From contig CAIVQG010000058.1 of assembly GCA_903907985.1 (NCBI GenBank), forward strand, positions 1-63,736: DNA of 63,736 nucleotides. The letters are read 5' to 3'. Under the pieces are notes generated by a model. That model did no database searches and was not told where the DNA came from. It was given only the letters and a program-made list of their open reading frames with translations. This document shows positions 26,801 through 41,001 of the stretch, piece after piece; within the stretch, counting starts at the first letter, position 1; the number at the start of each line of letters is the position of its first letter. Source of the DNA: an uncultured delta proteobacterium. GTDB lineage: Bacteria > Desulfobacterota > Syntrophia > Syntrophales > Smithellaceae. Both the position numbers and the translations under genes were made by a program.

Positions 26801-28165
26801 ATGAATAAAGTTCTAATAGTTGACGATGAATTAAATATGCGGCTTGTTCTGGCTGCTATGCTCAAAAAAGAAGGATATTCCATAACATCGGCAGCCGACG
26901 GCCGGGAAGCCCTGCAGATTTTACAATCCACCAAGATGGACGTTGTCGTTACCGATTTAAAAATGCCCAACCTTGACGGAATGGGATTGCTTCATTGCAT
27001 CACCGAACAATACCCGGAAGTACCGGTAATTATGATTACGGCGCATGGCACTGTCGCCACCGCCGTCGAAGCTCTCAAAAAAGGCGCACTGGACTATATC
27101 ACCAAACCTTTTGAACTCGATGATCTGAAGAACATTATTTCTAAAGCGATCAGAACCCGTACTTTAAATGAAAACGAATTGTTCTTACCGCCGGAAGAAA
27201 TAGAGAGAACCGGAATTATCGGCACAAGCGAACGCTCACTGGAGATTTTTGACTCCATCAAGAGAGTAGCGCCGACTACAACCACCATACTCATTACCGG
27301 AGAAACCGGCACCGGCAAAGAGCTGGTGGCCGATGCAATCCATTACAACTCGCCCCGCAAAAATAATCCGCTCATCAAAATCAATTGCGCGGCTATCGCC
27401 GAGACACTGATGGAAAGCGAACTCTTCGGCCATGAAAAAGGTGCTTTCACCGGAGCAACCATCACCAAACCGGGTAAAATTGAGCTTGCCCACAAGGGAA
27501 CTCTATTTCTGGACGAGGTCGGGGAAATTCCGCGGGACATGCAGGTTAAGCTTCTTCGCATGATCCAGGAGCAGGAATTTGAACGCGTCGGCGGCCTGAG
27601 GACAATCAAAGTTGATGTACGCATCATCGCCGCCACCAACAGAAATTTGCTGCAGGACGTTCAGTCCGGGAATTTCCGTGAAGATTTGTATTACCGGCTC
27701 AATGTTTTTCCTATTGTTGTACCGCCATTGCGCGACAGGAAAGATGACATTTTACCACTGGTTGATTATTTCACCGATAAATTTAATAAAAAGCTGGAAC
27801 TTTCTGTAGCTATTGATGGTGAAGTTAAAGAAATGCTTTTACGCCACGCTTGGCCGGGCAACATCCGTGAGCTGGAAAATCTAATGGAAAGAATGATGCT
27901 GCTGGCAAAAAACAATCTGGTTACTGGCAATGAGTTGCCCTCGGAATTGAAAGCCACCCTCGAAAACTCTCTTGCTGCGCAGCCGGCTGATGATAAAAAG
28001 CCCTTTAAAGATTTCATGCGGGACCACGTGGAAAATGTGGAGAAGCAAATGATTATCAATTGCCTGGAAGAATCCGGCGGAAATGTCACCAAAGCTGCCA
28101 AGCAGATGGGACTCAGCCGCAAGGGTTTGCAACTCAAGATGATTAAGTACAATCTGCGTAAGTGA
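26801..28165 (+). CDS. NtrC-family sigma-54-dependent response regulator
   Basis: A 454-residue regulator with three domains. Receiver: phospho-acceptor D52 in VVTDLKMPNLDG. AAA+: Walker A GETGTGKE (about 165), the sigma-54 contact loop GAFTGA (about 215) and Walker B LFLDEVGE. DNA-binding: a Fis-type helix-turn-helix ending NVTKAAKQMGLSRKGLQLKM. The complete GAFTGA loop means it can open sigma-54 promoters. Its stop codon (28163-28165) overlaps repeat A copy 3. Confidence 0.95.
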   Translation: MNKVLIVDDELNMRLVLAAMLKKEGYSITSAADGREALQILQSTKMDVVVTDLKMPNLDGMGLLHCITEQYPEVPVIMITAHGTVATAVEALKKGALDYITKPFELDDLKNIISKAIRTRTLNENELFLPPEEIERTGIIGTSERSLEIFDSIKRVAPTTTTILITGETGTGKELVADAIHYNSPRKNNPLIKINCAAIAETLMESELFGHEKGAFTGATITKPGKIELAHKGTLFLDEVGEIPRDMQVKLLRMIQEQEFERVGGLRTIKVDVRIIAATNRNLLQDVQSGNFREDLYYRLNVFPIVVPPLRDRKDDILPLVDYFTDKFNKKLELSVAIDGEVKEMLLRHAWPGNIRELENLMERMMLLAKNNLVTGNELPSELKATLENSLAAQPADDKKPFKDFMRDHVENVEKQMIINCLEESGGNVTKAAKQMGLSRKGLQLKMIKYNLRK

Positions 28166-28270
28166 CAGCCTCGTAAATAGTTAATATGCTGCGTTGCGGC
28201 GTATGGGAAAGATACGCCTCACTTCTCAGAACTCGCGCGCCTTGCCTCTGAAGCTTTTTACAAGGTTGTT
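28164..28270. repeat. Repeat A, copy 3 (begins inside the NtrC-type gene's stop codon)
   Basis: A 107-base copy in the opposite chromosomal orientation to copies 1 and 2, yet in the same orientation relative to the gene before it. Outer arms: GACAGCCTCGTAAATAGTT at the left pairs with the complement of AGCTTTTTACAAGGTTGTT at the right. It lacks about 20 bases between two CGTTGCG direct repeats seen in copies 1 and 2, consistent with deletion between them. Core: AATATGCTGCGTTGCG, TACGCCTCACTTCTCAG, GCGCGCCTTGCCTCTG. Confidence 0.88.
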
Positions 28271-28494
28271 AATTAAAGCAAGTCCTATCTTGATTACTGC
28301 TTTCATCTACAAATCAATGGTTTTCGATTTGAAATTGGCGTGAGGATTGCCGTTTGAACTCTAGCACCTGACAGTTTCAGTAGCAATTCCACAACACCAT
28401 ATACCTGAACCATTAGCGATGTGAGAGCACATGGAATCTCGATACAATCACGGCATTATAAATTACTGTTTGTTTCAAGCTAAAAGAAGTTTTT

Positions 28495-28938
28495 TTATTT
28501 GCCACTTTGATAAATTGACTCTAAAAGCCCATAAAATTCTAGTGACTCTTCTTTATCATCAAAACGTACTCGACAGTTTTCGTTACCTACAGAATAAGAA
28601 GGATTCGTTACCCCCCTTGTCGCGCGATATATTGGTGGGGTATCAAATCTAAACCGTCCTAAAAGCATAAGCTTTCTGGTGTTCTTGTCTATGGAACTGG
28701 GATCTATGTAATCGAATCCATTATTGGTAATATTCTTTACCATATGCATACAGCTTCCAATAACCGTTGCCGTGCATTTACCTTCAAAACGTTGCTTCAT
28801 TGTATTAATTAATTGATCTCGACTCTGCCCAGTTGTGTCCACGTATTTAGTCATTTCATGAGAGGCTGGTGGATTTGCTGCAGCACATCCAAATAACAAA
28901 GCTACGATAAACATTACATACATTCGAGATAAACTCAT
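28495..28938 (-). CDS. Small exported lipoprotein, paralogue 1 (unknown function)
   Basis: A 147-residue protein not recognised as a named family. A signal peptide ends in a lipobox (VALLFGC, cysteine 18), followed by AAANPPASHEMTKYV, so it is probably anchored to a membrane on the periplasmic side. It shares a layout with its upstream neighbour: PP, M-x-KYV, G-x-SR, FEGKCT, a second cysteine, and a C-terminal LEFYGLLESIY. Third gene of the caspase operon, 45 bases after its paralogue. The four non-lipobox cysteines (FEGKC, GSC, ENC and others) could form disulfides. Confidence 0.75.
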   Translation of the reverse strand: MSLSRMYVMFIVALLFGCAAANPPASHEMTKYVDTTGQSRDQLINTMKQRFEGKCTATVIGSCMHMVKNITNNGFDYIDPSSIDKNTRKLMLLGRFRFDTPPIYRATRGVTNPSYSVGNENCRVRFDDKEESLEFYGLLESIYQSGK

Positions 28939-28983
28939 ATTTTCACTCCTATGCTAACAAATTATTTCAATATAATAAGCATA

Positions 28984-29370
28984 TTAGTCCTTTGCAAGAT
29001 ATATAGATTCCCAAAGACCATACACTTTTAAAGCCAAAGTTTCCGCACCTACATCAAATCTAATGCCGTTTATATAACATTCATATCCATCATATGACAT
29101 AGTTGGTCGACTGTCAAAGCTATAATATTTACCTTGAACAAAGAAACCAGAAGAATTTACATTACGTATCTGACTAATGCAATTATAAGATGGACGCGAT
29201 ATGTTTGTGCACGCACCGTCAAAACCTTTGAAGCGATCAACTAACTCACTTCTACTTTTTCCAGTTACAACGTATTTGTTCATGTATTCTGGATTTGGTG
29301 GTGCAGATGCGCAACATAAAAAAAACAAAGATGATAATATTAAAAAAATTATCTTTATTGATATATTCAT
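28984..29370 (-). CDS. Small exported lipoprotein, paralogue 2 (unknown function)
   Basis: A 128-residue protein, clearly a paralogue of the next gene: signal peptide with lipobox SLFFLC (cysteine 19), then APPNPEYMNKYV, GKSRSELVDRFKGFDGACT, a second cysteine in YNCIS, and the ending LKVYGLWESIYLAKD. Tandem duplication is the simplest origin. No known domain is recognised. It lies 48 bases downstream of the caspase-like gene on the same strand, so co-transcription is likely. It may be a partner or substrate of the caspase (speculative). Confidence 0.75.
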   Translation of the reverse strand: MNISIKIIFLILSSLFFLCCASAPPNPEYMNKYVVTGKSRSELVDRFKGFDGACTNISRPSYNCISQIRNVNSSGFFVQGKYYSFDSRPTMSYDGYECYINGIRFDVGAETLALKVYGLWESIYLAKD

Positions 29371-29418
29371 ATTTCATCCTCTAAAAAAATATATATACAA
29401 CCTCTGCTTTTTTAGACG

Positions 29419-30363
29419 TCATTGCTGTTTATCTGGAACCATTCTCGTTTCATATTCAGGAGGTATCCAAGTTTTTACTTCAGTGCCAATGGCGCTTGTT
29501 GTGTTTTCCCAATGCCCTGGTGTCTTAATTACTTTTATTTTCTTCATTTTTGTTGGTGCAGAATCTTCATTATTTGCAACTTGATTTGCTGGAGATAAAT
29601 TCCCTTTTGCCGGCGTAAAGTAAAAATCGCCATTCAGGTTTGTATATTCAGCTGGTACTTGTTTTCCACCTGTCAACATGGCAAGTGAATTACGTACTTT
29701 TTTAAAAACCTGTTCTATGGACAGTCCGGGTTCCTGAATATGTTTTAACAATGCCGTGGTATAAGGGCTATTCCGGCCCTCACCATCACTAGCTGTCTGT
29801 CCTGCAGCAGTTGCATAGGAAATGATTGTTCCGGTGGGTGTTGTCGGAATGATAGCAAGTCCTCTACTCATGGACCGCGATATACTTGGGAACGGATTGT
29901 CGCGGCATGCGTCAAGAATGACAATGTTCATGTTGTTTTTTGCTATGTTTATTTTTTTTAGGATTCTATTTAAATCTACAGCTTCATGCTCTATATCATC
30001 TTTATCGCTCACATTGGCATTGATTGGGATTAGATAATTATTACCATCCACTTGAACCGCATGCCCGGCATAAAAAAACAATCCAACCCCACCATCCTTC
30101 AATGTATCCCCGAAATGATTGATGGCCTCAATCATTTCTCTTCTTCCGGCGTTTTTCTTCATCGTAACACGGAAGCCCAGCTTTTTCAGAGCCTCTCTAA
30201 TATCATTTGCATCATTGACGGAGTTTTTTAGACGTCCGAAGTTATAATCACCGTTTCCGATTACCAGTGCGGTGCGACGCTCGGTGTCAGCATATAGCAG
30301 GCTGGGTGCGATTAGTAAAAGTAAGAAGAAAAAGAAGGGAATTCTTATTAGAGAGAGTTGCAT
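29419..30363 (-). CDS. Exported caspase-family (peptidase C14) protease
   Basis: A 314-residue caspase-like protein. A signal peptide (residues about 1-25) is followed directly by the caspase fold: RTALVIGNGDYNFGRLKNSV, the catalytic histidine H101 in FFYAGHAVQ and the catalytic cysteine C153 in VILDACRDNPF, both intact. The chain continues through TNLNGDFYFTP (the usual end of the domain) to a 60-residue tail with TPGHWENTT and TWIPPEYETRMVP. Bacterial caspase-like proteins cut after basic or acidic residues depending on subtype; the target is unknown. A strong sigma-70-like promoter lies upstream and two paralogous lipoprotein genes follow. Confidence 0.9.
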   Translation of the reverse strand: MQLSLIRIPFFFFLLLLIAPSLLYADTERRTALVIGNGDYNFGRLKNSVNDANDIREALKKLGFRVTMKKNAGRREMIEAINHFGDTLKDGGVGLFFYAGHAVQVDGNNYLIPINANVSDKDDIEHEAVDLNRILKKINIAKNNMNIVILDACRDNPFPSISRSMSRGLAIIPTTPTGTIISYATAAGQTASDGEGRNSPYTTALLKHIQEPGLSIEQVFKKVRNSLAMLTGGKQVPAEYTNLNGDFYFTPAKGNLSPANQVANNEDSAPTKMKKIKVIKTPGHWENTTSAIGTEVKTWIPPEYETRMVPDKQQ

Positions 30364-30420
30364 CTATAAAAGACTCCTTTGAACCTTTCTTTGATAAAAC
30401 CTTCCTTATTTGCGGGGGGA

Positions 30421-30449
30421 AGTATAGGAAACGCGGCCTTGTATGTCAA
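30421..30449 (-). promoter_or_regulatory. Sigma-70-type promoter of the caspase/lipoprotein operon
   Basis: On the minus strand TTGACA (30449-30444) and TATACT (30426-30421) are separated by 17 bases, a near-perfect housekeeping promoter. The start of transcription would be near 30414, about 50 bases before the caspase start codon. This promoter separates the caspase operon from the cyclase gene upstream. Confidence 0.75.
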
Positions 30450-30591
30450 GGAAATCTTGGCCAGTGTCAGATGCTGCTTATCACTTCAAATCAGCAACTA
30501 TTTAGGACCCGGCCATGTTGTGTAGTTCAGGAAGCTATACATCATAGTCTCTTTAAAATTGAACACAAAGGAAGCTCCGTTTTATTATAAT

Positions 30592-31995
30592 TTACTTCCT
30601 GCCGGTGTTCGAATTTTGTGTTGCAGAACCATCTACATTTCTCACATTGTACATCTCCCGGAAGCGTTCATTCGGCTGCAATCCTTCTCCATCCTGGGAG
30701 AGCGCAGGCAAGATCCGTTTCACGAAATACATGTCCACTGCCCCTTTATTTTTTGCCATGACCTGTCCGCGATGTTCCATTTCAAAGAAATCTTTAATAC
30801 GTTGATAGGTGGATTCGGAAACATTCACCTGCCCCCTTTCACCGGACGATTCCATCCGGCTGGCCAGATTAACCGCATCACCCCAGACATCATAGACAAA
30901 CTTCTTTTCGCCGACTACTCCGGCCATAAGCGGCCCGGTATTGAGCCCGATGCGAATTTCAAAGATTGGTCTATCCGCACACTTCTTCTCTGCGTTAATC
31001 TTCCCGATTAATGATTGGATTTCCAGCGCACCCAGCACCGCGTCAATTTCATGGGTGTTGTTGACAACCGGCACTCCTCCCGCATACATATAAGCATCGC
31101 CAATAGTCTTGAGTTTTTCCAGACCGTACTTATCCATTATGCGGTCAAACCGGGAAAATGCCTCGTCCAATTCCTTCACCAGTTGATCAGGCGTGAGTGT
31201 TTCCGCAATTTTAGTAAACCCTATAAAATCGGTAAATACAATGGTCACGGAATTATACAGCACAGGCTTGACATATCCCTGATCTTTTAACTCCCGGGCA
31301 ACGGGTTCGGGTAAAATATTCAGCAGAAGCTTATCGATTTTCTCTTTATCTGATTTTAATTCTTCCCGCTGTTTTTCGATTTGCTTCGATTTCGCCCAGC
31401 TCATGTACCGGGTATGATCAAGAAGATAAATAAATAAAACCGCTACAAATGTAGTCGTTAACAAATCATTGAGACTATAGCGGGCGCTCGCAGTACTAAA
31501 CGACACCCCCTTGAGGAAACCCACGCCGAAAAACACCGCCACCGACAACATTAAGATGAGCAGAGCCGAGCGCCGGTGGACGGGAACCACAGCAATAATG
31601 GTCAGCACAAATAAATAACCGCCAATGTAAACAGGGTCTGCTTTGGTAAGCGCGGTGATGAGTCCACAGGAAATCGCCAAGTAGGCGCCGATGATATTCA
31701 GGAACAGTAGATTACAATCGGGAAATCGTCGGGACATATACAGGATAAACATCATTAAGCTTACAAGGGAAAGGCCAATGCGGAGTAACGGTAGCATAGG
31801 CTCCTCGGGATGGAGCTGGCTATCGAGATAAATATAAGGAAGCCAGGCAACGGTTGTAGTGAGAGAAGCAAAGAAGAGAATACGGCCGCACTGGTAATTT
31901 AATTCTCTGGAAAATGTTGGAGGGTATTCTGCTCGCTCGTTGGCAAAAGGTATTGGTAAACGTAATCGCGCAAGCAAGATTCGTATGCCGGTCAT
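30592..31995 (-). CDS. Membrane-bound class III adenylate cyclase
   Basis: A 467-residue protein. The N-terminal half has about six hydrophobic membrane helices (about 35-190), then a coiled linker and a class III cyclase domain. Metal-binding aspartates: FTDFIGFT and IGDAYMYAGG. Transition-state residues: VWGDAVNLASRME (Asn and Arg). The Lys in KLKTIGD and Asp in VYDVWGD fit ATP rather than GTP as substrate. The start has a GGGAGG site four bases upstream. It makes cAMP, but no cAMP receptor gene is in the window. Confidence 0.9.
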   Translation of the reverse strand: MTGIRILLARLRLPIPFANERAEYPPTFSRELNYQCGRILFFASLTTTVAWLPYIYLDSQLHPEEPMLPLLRIGLSLVSLMMFILYMSRRFPDCNLLFLNIIGAYLAISCGLITALTKADPVYIGGYLFVLTIIAVVPVHRRSALLILMLSVAVFFGVGFLKGVSFSTASARYSLNDLLTTTFVAVLFIYLLDHTRYMSWAKSKQIEKQREELKSDKEKIDKLLLNILPEPVARELKDQGYVKPVLYNSVTIVFTDFIGFTKIAETLTPDQLVKELDEAFSRFDRIMDKYGLEKLKTIGDAYMYAGGVPVVNNTHEIDAVLGALEIQSLIGKINAEKKCADRPIFEIRIGLNTGPLMAGVVGEKKFVYDVWGDAVNLASRMESSGERGQVNVSESTYQRIKDFFEMEHRGQVMAKNKGAVDMYFVKRILPALSQDGEGLQPNERFREMYNVRNVDGSATQNSNTGRK

Positions 31996-32044
31996 GCAAC
32001 CTCCCTGTCAAATCTGATTCTTTAATAACTAAATGTATCAATAA

Positions 32045-33013
32045 TCAAACCAGTGAGTAATATGCCTTTCCTTTCACCATTTCTCTTGTGAGTTTGTTTT
32101 CCATTAGCAGATATTGAAGATGGGAAAGGGCTTCGCCGGATGCAAACCACTTCTGCGGAGCAGGAAAATCATCCCATTTCTTGCAATCGATATCCCATGT
32201 CATTTGAGAGGCCACCTGATAAGCATTCCGGCGGTCTCTTTTTAAAATAGCAAGGACTTCTTCCGCCCTGATCTGATGATGCTTTTTCAGTTCGGCAATT
32301 CGCTTGCGGTGACCGGCAAATATGCGGCGGTGACCGGGGAAGACAAGACTGATTTCCATAAGGTTAATTTTGTCCAGGCTGTCAAGATATTCCTGAAGCG
32401 GATTACCGCTATCCGCCCACATGGAAATATTAGGTGTAATATCTTCCAGAATATGATCTCCGGAAAAGAGAATCTTCTCTTCGGCTTCATAGAGGCAAAG
32501 GTGGCCCGGGGTATGTCCGGGAGTTTCAATACACTGGAAAATATAACGGCCAATTGAGACCTGATCTCCTTCTCTTAGAGGAGCATAATTCAATGGACTT
32601 GGCTTAAAATATTTCCGCCCGGGATGTTTTTGCAGGGCTGATTCCACTTCTTCGGTGGAAAACCCATTATTCAGTGCTGTTGCCTTTACATCATCCCATT
32701 GATGGAGATTTCTCAGAATCTCCGCATCCGGATAATTAAAGTAAATTTTTACCGCAGGCCGAGCCAATTCGGAGACCAGACCCAAATGGTCGGCATGAAG
32801 ATGGGTAATAAAAAAATCGGTTTTATTTAAATCGACAGCCAGCTCCGAAAGACCTGCGGCCATTGCTTCACGGCAGGCGGACATGTTCATGCCCGTGTCG
32901 ATAATTAAAAAACGATGATCTCCCTTGATGACGTAGGAATTAACTGCCTTTAAGGGGTTACCAGGAAGAGGGATCTCCATCCGGAAAATATCGGGAAATA
33001 TTTGTTCAATCAT
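32045..33013 (-). CDS. Metallo-beta-lactamase fold hydrolase
   Basis: A 322-residue protein with the MBL metal site HLHADHLG (71-78), the TPGHTPGHLCLY segment and SGDHILEDITPN. A C-terminal winged-helix-like extension (residues about 235-320) resembles that of the LACTB2/glyoxalase-like branch. The substrate is unknown; hydrolysis of a thioester or a nucleic acid is possible by family. It ends the run pyrG, MBL (27-base gap), and may be co-transcribed with pyrG. Confidence 0.85.
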   Translation of the reverse strand: MIEQIFPDIFRMEIPLPGNPLKAVNSYVIKGDHRFLIIDTGMNMSACREAMAAGLSELAVDLNKTDFFITHLHADHLGLVSELARPAVKIYFNYPDAEILRNLHQWDDVKATALNNGFSTEEVESALQKHPGRKYFKPSPLNYAPLREGDQVSIGRYIFQCIETPGHTPGHLCLYEAEEKILFSGDHILEDITPNISMWADSGNPLQEYLDSLDKINLMEISLVFPGHRRIFAGHRKRIAELKKHHQIRAEEVLAILKRDRRNAYQVASQMTWDIDCKKWDDFPAPQKWFASGEALSHLQYLLMENKLTREMVKGKAYYSLV

Positions 33014-33040
33014 CTGGTTCCTAATCTTAAACTGAATTAA

Positions 33041-38364
<5,324 letters not shown>

Positions 38365-38388
38365 TATAAAGATATCCTGGTTCGCATT

Positions 38389-39636
38389 CTATTGCCGAGC
38401 GTTAGTTTTGGGTAAGCAATGTCCGGCAATGCCGGCAACAATCTGTTTGAGCCAGGCGGAACCGATCATAGCCTGATCTGGTGTAAGTGATTTTATTGCT
38501 TCCAGATAAGAATGTTTGGAGTCTGATTTTTTTTGAATTATTTTTATAAAAGCTTCCTTCTTTTTTAAACCCAGCCCTTCTTCAACTGCTGAGATCAGAT
38601 GCTCTTCTATTTGCGGCCACGCCAGCAGAAGTTCTCTTCTGGTTCGATCAAAATCATCCGGCAAACTCTTTTTCTTTCTCTGGGCTACCGCGGGAAGTGA
38701 AGTTTGCATTGTGGAGACAAATAATCTCATCTGTTTGAGCCTTTCGGCAAAAGCGTCGGCAAGAACAAGATTCGCTCCCTCATAAAGGCCCCGACCAAAT
38801 TTTTGTTTACTAAAAAAATCCTGACGAACATGGAGATACCATTGCTTTAACGCCAGCAGATTGGCCATGTAAAGAACATTCAAATAGAATTTTCGCGGAA
38901 GATCGCCATAAACGCCGGTCGAAAAAGAATCGGCAGAAGACCGGGGAAGGCCTTGTGGTAACATATCTTTACGACAAATTATTCCGGCGGGAATTACAGT
39001 CCCGTAATCTATTTGCCTGGGGCCCACCATCCCGCCCTGACCGCCTAAAAATATAGGGTTTTCTTTTAACATAACACCGCGCGGCACTTCTCCAATGAGA
39101 GAAGCGGTAGCTTTATCCTGCCCCGGAGTGTAATTAAAATGAATGTAAGAACTGCCCACTTCGCTGTGATTTTTCCGGCTGGTCCCCCCCGCCATCAGAC
39201 AATCGCAAAAATTAATCAGGCTGCCCAGGGTAACATAGGGAAAGAGAATCGTTTGCTTCAGACCGACCGTATGATTCCCCCCTGCTTCCTCTTCCAGAAG
39301 GCATCCACTGCGAACTTGCGCGTTACTTCCCAGCGCAGCTTTCTCCAAGAAAACAGAATCGGCAAAATATCCGCCTTTTAATTCCACTGCGTTCCCCAGC
39401 TGACAATTAATCATGGTAACAGGTGCTTCATAGCCCAGCTTAACATCTTCGGCTATTAATGTATTTTCGCCCCAAATTCTCGCCGCACCATAAATTATTA
39501 AAGAACCGGCTATGTTTTCCAGGTTTACTTCATCACTAATTTCCACAGAAAAAGGGTTCGTCATCCGAACCCCTTTCTTCAAGAGACTAGTTATGTTTTG
39601 CGGCAAAGTTACAGCTTTTTTAACAGCTCTGGCCAT
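38389..39636 (-). CDS. Left-handed beta-helix (hexapeptide repeat) GlmU-like protein
   Basis: A 415-residue protein. Residues about 50-240 show hexapeptide-type repeats (for example IYGAARIWGENTLIAEDV and GNAVELKGGYFADSVFLEKA), the fold of GlmU, LpxA and related acyl- or nucleotidyltransferases. There is no N-terminal pyrophosphorylase GxGTRM motif. A charged helical region follows (about 270-400). Adjacent to and just upstream of the GlmS-like gene (24-base gap), it may act on the same amino sugar (inference). Confidence 0.7.
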   Translation of the reverse strand: MARAVKKAVTLPQNITSLLKKGVRMTNPFSVEISDEVNLENIAGSLIIYGAARIWGENTLIAEDVKLGYEAPVTMINCQLGNAVELKGGYFADSVFLEKAALGSNAQVRSGCLLEEEAGGNHTVGLKQTILFPYVTLGSLINFCDCLMAGGTSRKNHSEVGSSYIHFNYTPGQDKATASLIGEVPRGVMLKENPIFLGGQGGMVGPRQIDYGTVIPAGIICRKDMLPQGLPRSSADSFSTGVYGDLPRKFYLNVLYMANLLALKQWYLHVRQDFFSKQKFGRGLYEGANLVLADAFAERLKQMRLFVSTMQTSLPAVAQRKKKSLPDDFDRTRRELLLAWPQIEEHLISAVEEGLGLKKKEAFIKIIQKKSDSKHSYLEAIKSLTPDQAMIGSAWLKQIVAGIAGHCLPKTNARQ

Positions 39637-39654
39637 ATTTTTTCCCGATTGTTT

Positions 39655-39954
39655 CTATTTTACTTTTTCACCATTAATACCCAATTTGGCCATCTTATCC
39701 GTAAATGTATTGCGGTTGATGCCGAGAAAAGTTGCGGCAGTACTTTTCACATTATTGGAACGGCGCAACGCAATCTTAAACAGACCTTTTTCCACCATGG
39801 TCGTTACTTCTTCATAAAGGGTGCTTTTGCGGCCACCTGTAGCTGATAAAACGGTAGCAATATCTTCCAGTTTCTTTTCTAATATTTCTTCGACAGCCAG
39901 ACAAAGAGTTTCTTTCACCTCTAGAGCCTGGTTATTTTGCTTCTTTGACCGCAT
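39655..39954 (-). CDS. Small Fis-type helix-turn-helix protein
   Basis: A 99-residue protein whose C-terminal 45 residues match the Fis/NtrC-type DNA-binding domain: IALRRSNNVKSTAATFLGIN then RNTFTDKMAKLGI. There is no receiver or AAA+ domain, so it is a stand-alone DNA-binding protein like Fis. It is 18 bases upstream of the hexapeptide-repeat gene and on the same strand; it could regulate this operon or act as a nucleoid protein. Confidence 0.8.
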   Translation of the reverse strand: MRSKKQNNQALEVKETLCLAVEEILEKKLEDIATVLSATGGRKSTLYEEVTTMVEKGLFKIALRRSNNVKSTAATFLGINRNTFTDKMAKLGINGEKVK

Positions 39955-40010
39955 TTTTAAAATTCCTCTCTTACCGAATTCCCATGACCGAACAAATTGA
40001 TCTTTTGATT

Positions 40011-40532
40011 TTAAATCTTAATTGTATACACTCGTAAAAATATCGTCGCGATAATAATCACCACAGCAACCCAGCTCATCACAATCAGCGCAAGCCTTTC
40101 CAGGGGATGATCCAGATATTTTTTAACTTCCTCTTCCACTTTTTCTTCACCCAACCTGTCCACAAGGGAGCGTACAAGTAAGGAATGATTCTCAATAAGA
40201 TTGGAAAAAATATAAAAACCTTTAGTTGTCGTTAAGAGGAAATAAACCTTCTTCTTTAAAACTACAACACCCAGATGAGTAATTTCCAGCCAGCTGAATT
40301 CTTTGCTGCGGAAAATCCTGTTAATTTTCAACCCTTGATCATTAACAACTATCTCTTTCTTTGCCATATCCAAACCCGCAAAAAGAGAAGCAAAAAAAAG
40401 AATTGCCAGAACTATAATCTCCCAGCTCTGGCAATTAAAAAGACTGATCAAAAAAAGTAAAGACAAAAGTACCACAATGGCAATCAAAGGTATCAGAAAT
40501 GCTCTTCTGGTTTTGTAAACAGCTTCGCTCAT
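40011..40532 (-). CDS. Membrane protein with PH-like cytoplasmic domain
   Basis: A 173-residue protein not assigned to a named gene. Two hydrophobic segments at residues about 11-32 and 36-55, then a soluble stretch (60-135) whose pattern of alternating strands ending in a helix (KEIVVNDQGLKINRIFRSKE, WLEITHLGVVVLKKKVYFLL) fits a bacterial PH-like domain, and a last membrane helix (148-167). Gene order suggests it may head the minus-strand run, 56 bases upstream of the Fis-like gene. Confidence 0.65.
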   Translation of the reverse strand: MSEAVYKTRRAFLIPLIAIVVLLSLLFLISLFNCQSWEIIVLAILFFASLFAGLDMAKKEIVVNDQGLKINRIFRSKEFSWLEITHLGVVVLKKKVYFLLTTTKGFYIFSNLIENHSLLVRSLVDRLGEEKVEEEVKKYLDHPLERLALIVMSWVAVVIIIATIFLRVYTIKI

Positions 40533-41001
40533 TATTAATTGATATCCTAAAATGCTTTATTTCAACGGGAGAATTTCAGCACTTTTCTCCTCCCTCCATT
40601 TAAAGCACGTTTCCTCAGCTGATCATTTCTTTATCGGCGATTTTGTTTATCGTAAATATTCAGTTCAATGATGCAGACGGCCATGTTTGCTTTATTTCCT
40701 CATACGTTTTAATAAATAATTCGCAATGCCGATTCTGTTAAAAAAATTTGCGAATTCTGGAGGAAACTTCGTAAATTTATTTTTTATTTATAATACTTTG
40801 AGGAAGCCATCGTCATTACAGTAAAAGCCCCACAATGAAGGCGGCTCGTTATAAACCTTGGATTATTGTTTTGCCGGACTCTAGCATAGGCCAGATTGCG
40901 AGTCAAGAAAGTCAGACAAATTTATATAAATTTTATTTCTTGATATAAATAGCATGATTAGTTAATGTTTTCTCATAAAATATCCGGCGGAGTGTTAAAG
41001 A
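40533..41001. other. Divergent intergenic region
   Basis: A 469-base AT-rich region between divergently transcribed genes. It holds no open frame with coding character. A possible promoter for the yifB gene lies at 40940-40968; the rest shows nothing recognisable. Confidence 0.6.
40940..40968 (+). promoter_or_regulatory. Possible sigma-70 promoter of yifB
   Basis: TTGATA (40940-40945) and TAATGT (40963-40968) are 17 bases apart. The start of transcription would be near 40975, about 27 bases before the GTG start codon. The match to the -10 consensus is moderate. Confidence 0.4.

Noticed and set aside
30592-31995. The adenylate cyclase as part of the caspase operon
   Set aside because: A 228-base gap holds a strong promoter that starts the caspase operon on its own; there is no other sign of coupling.
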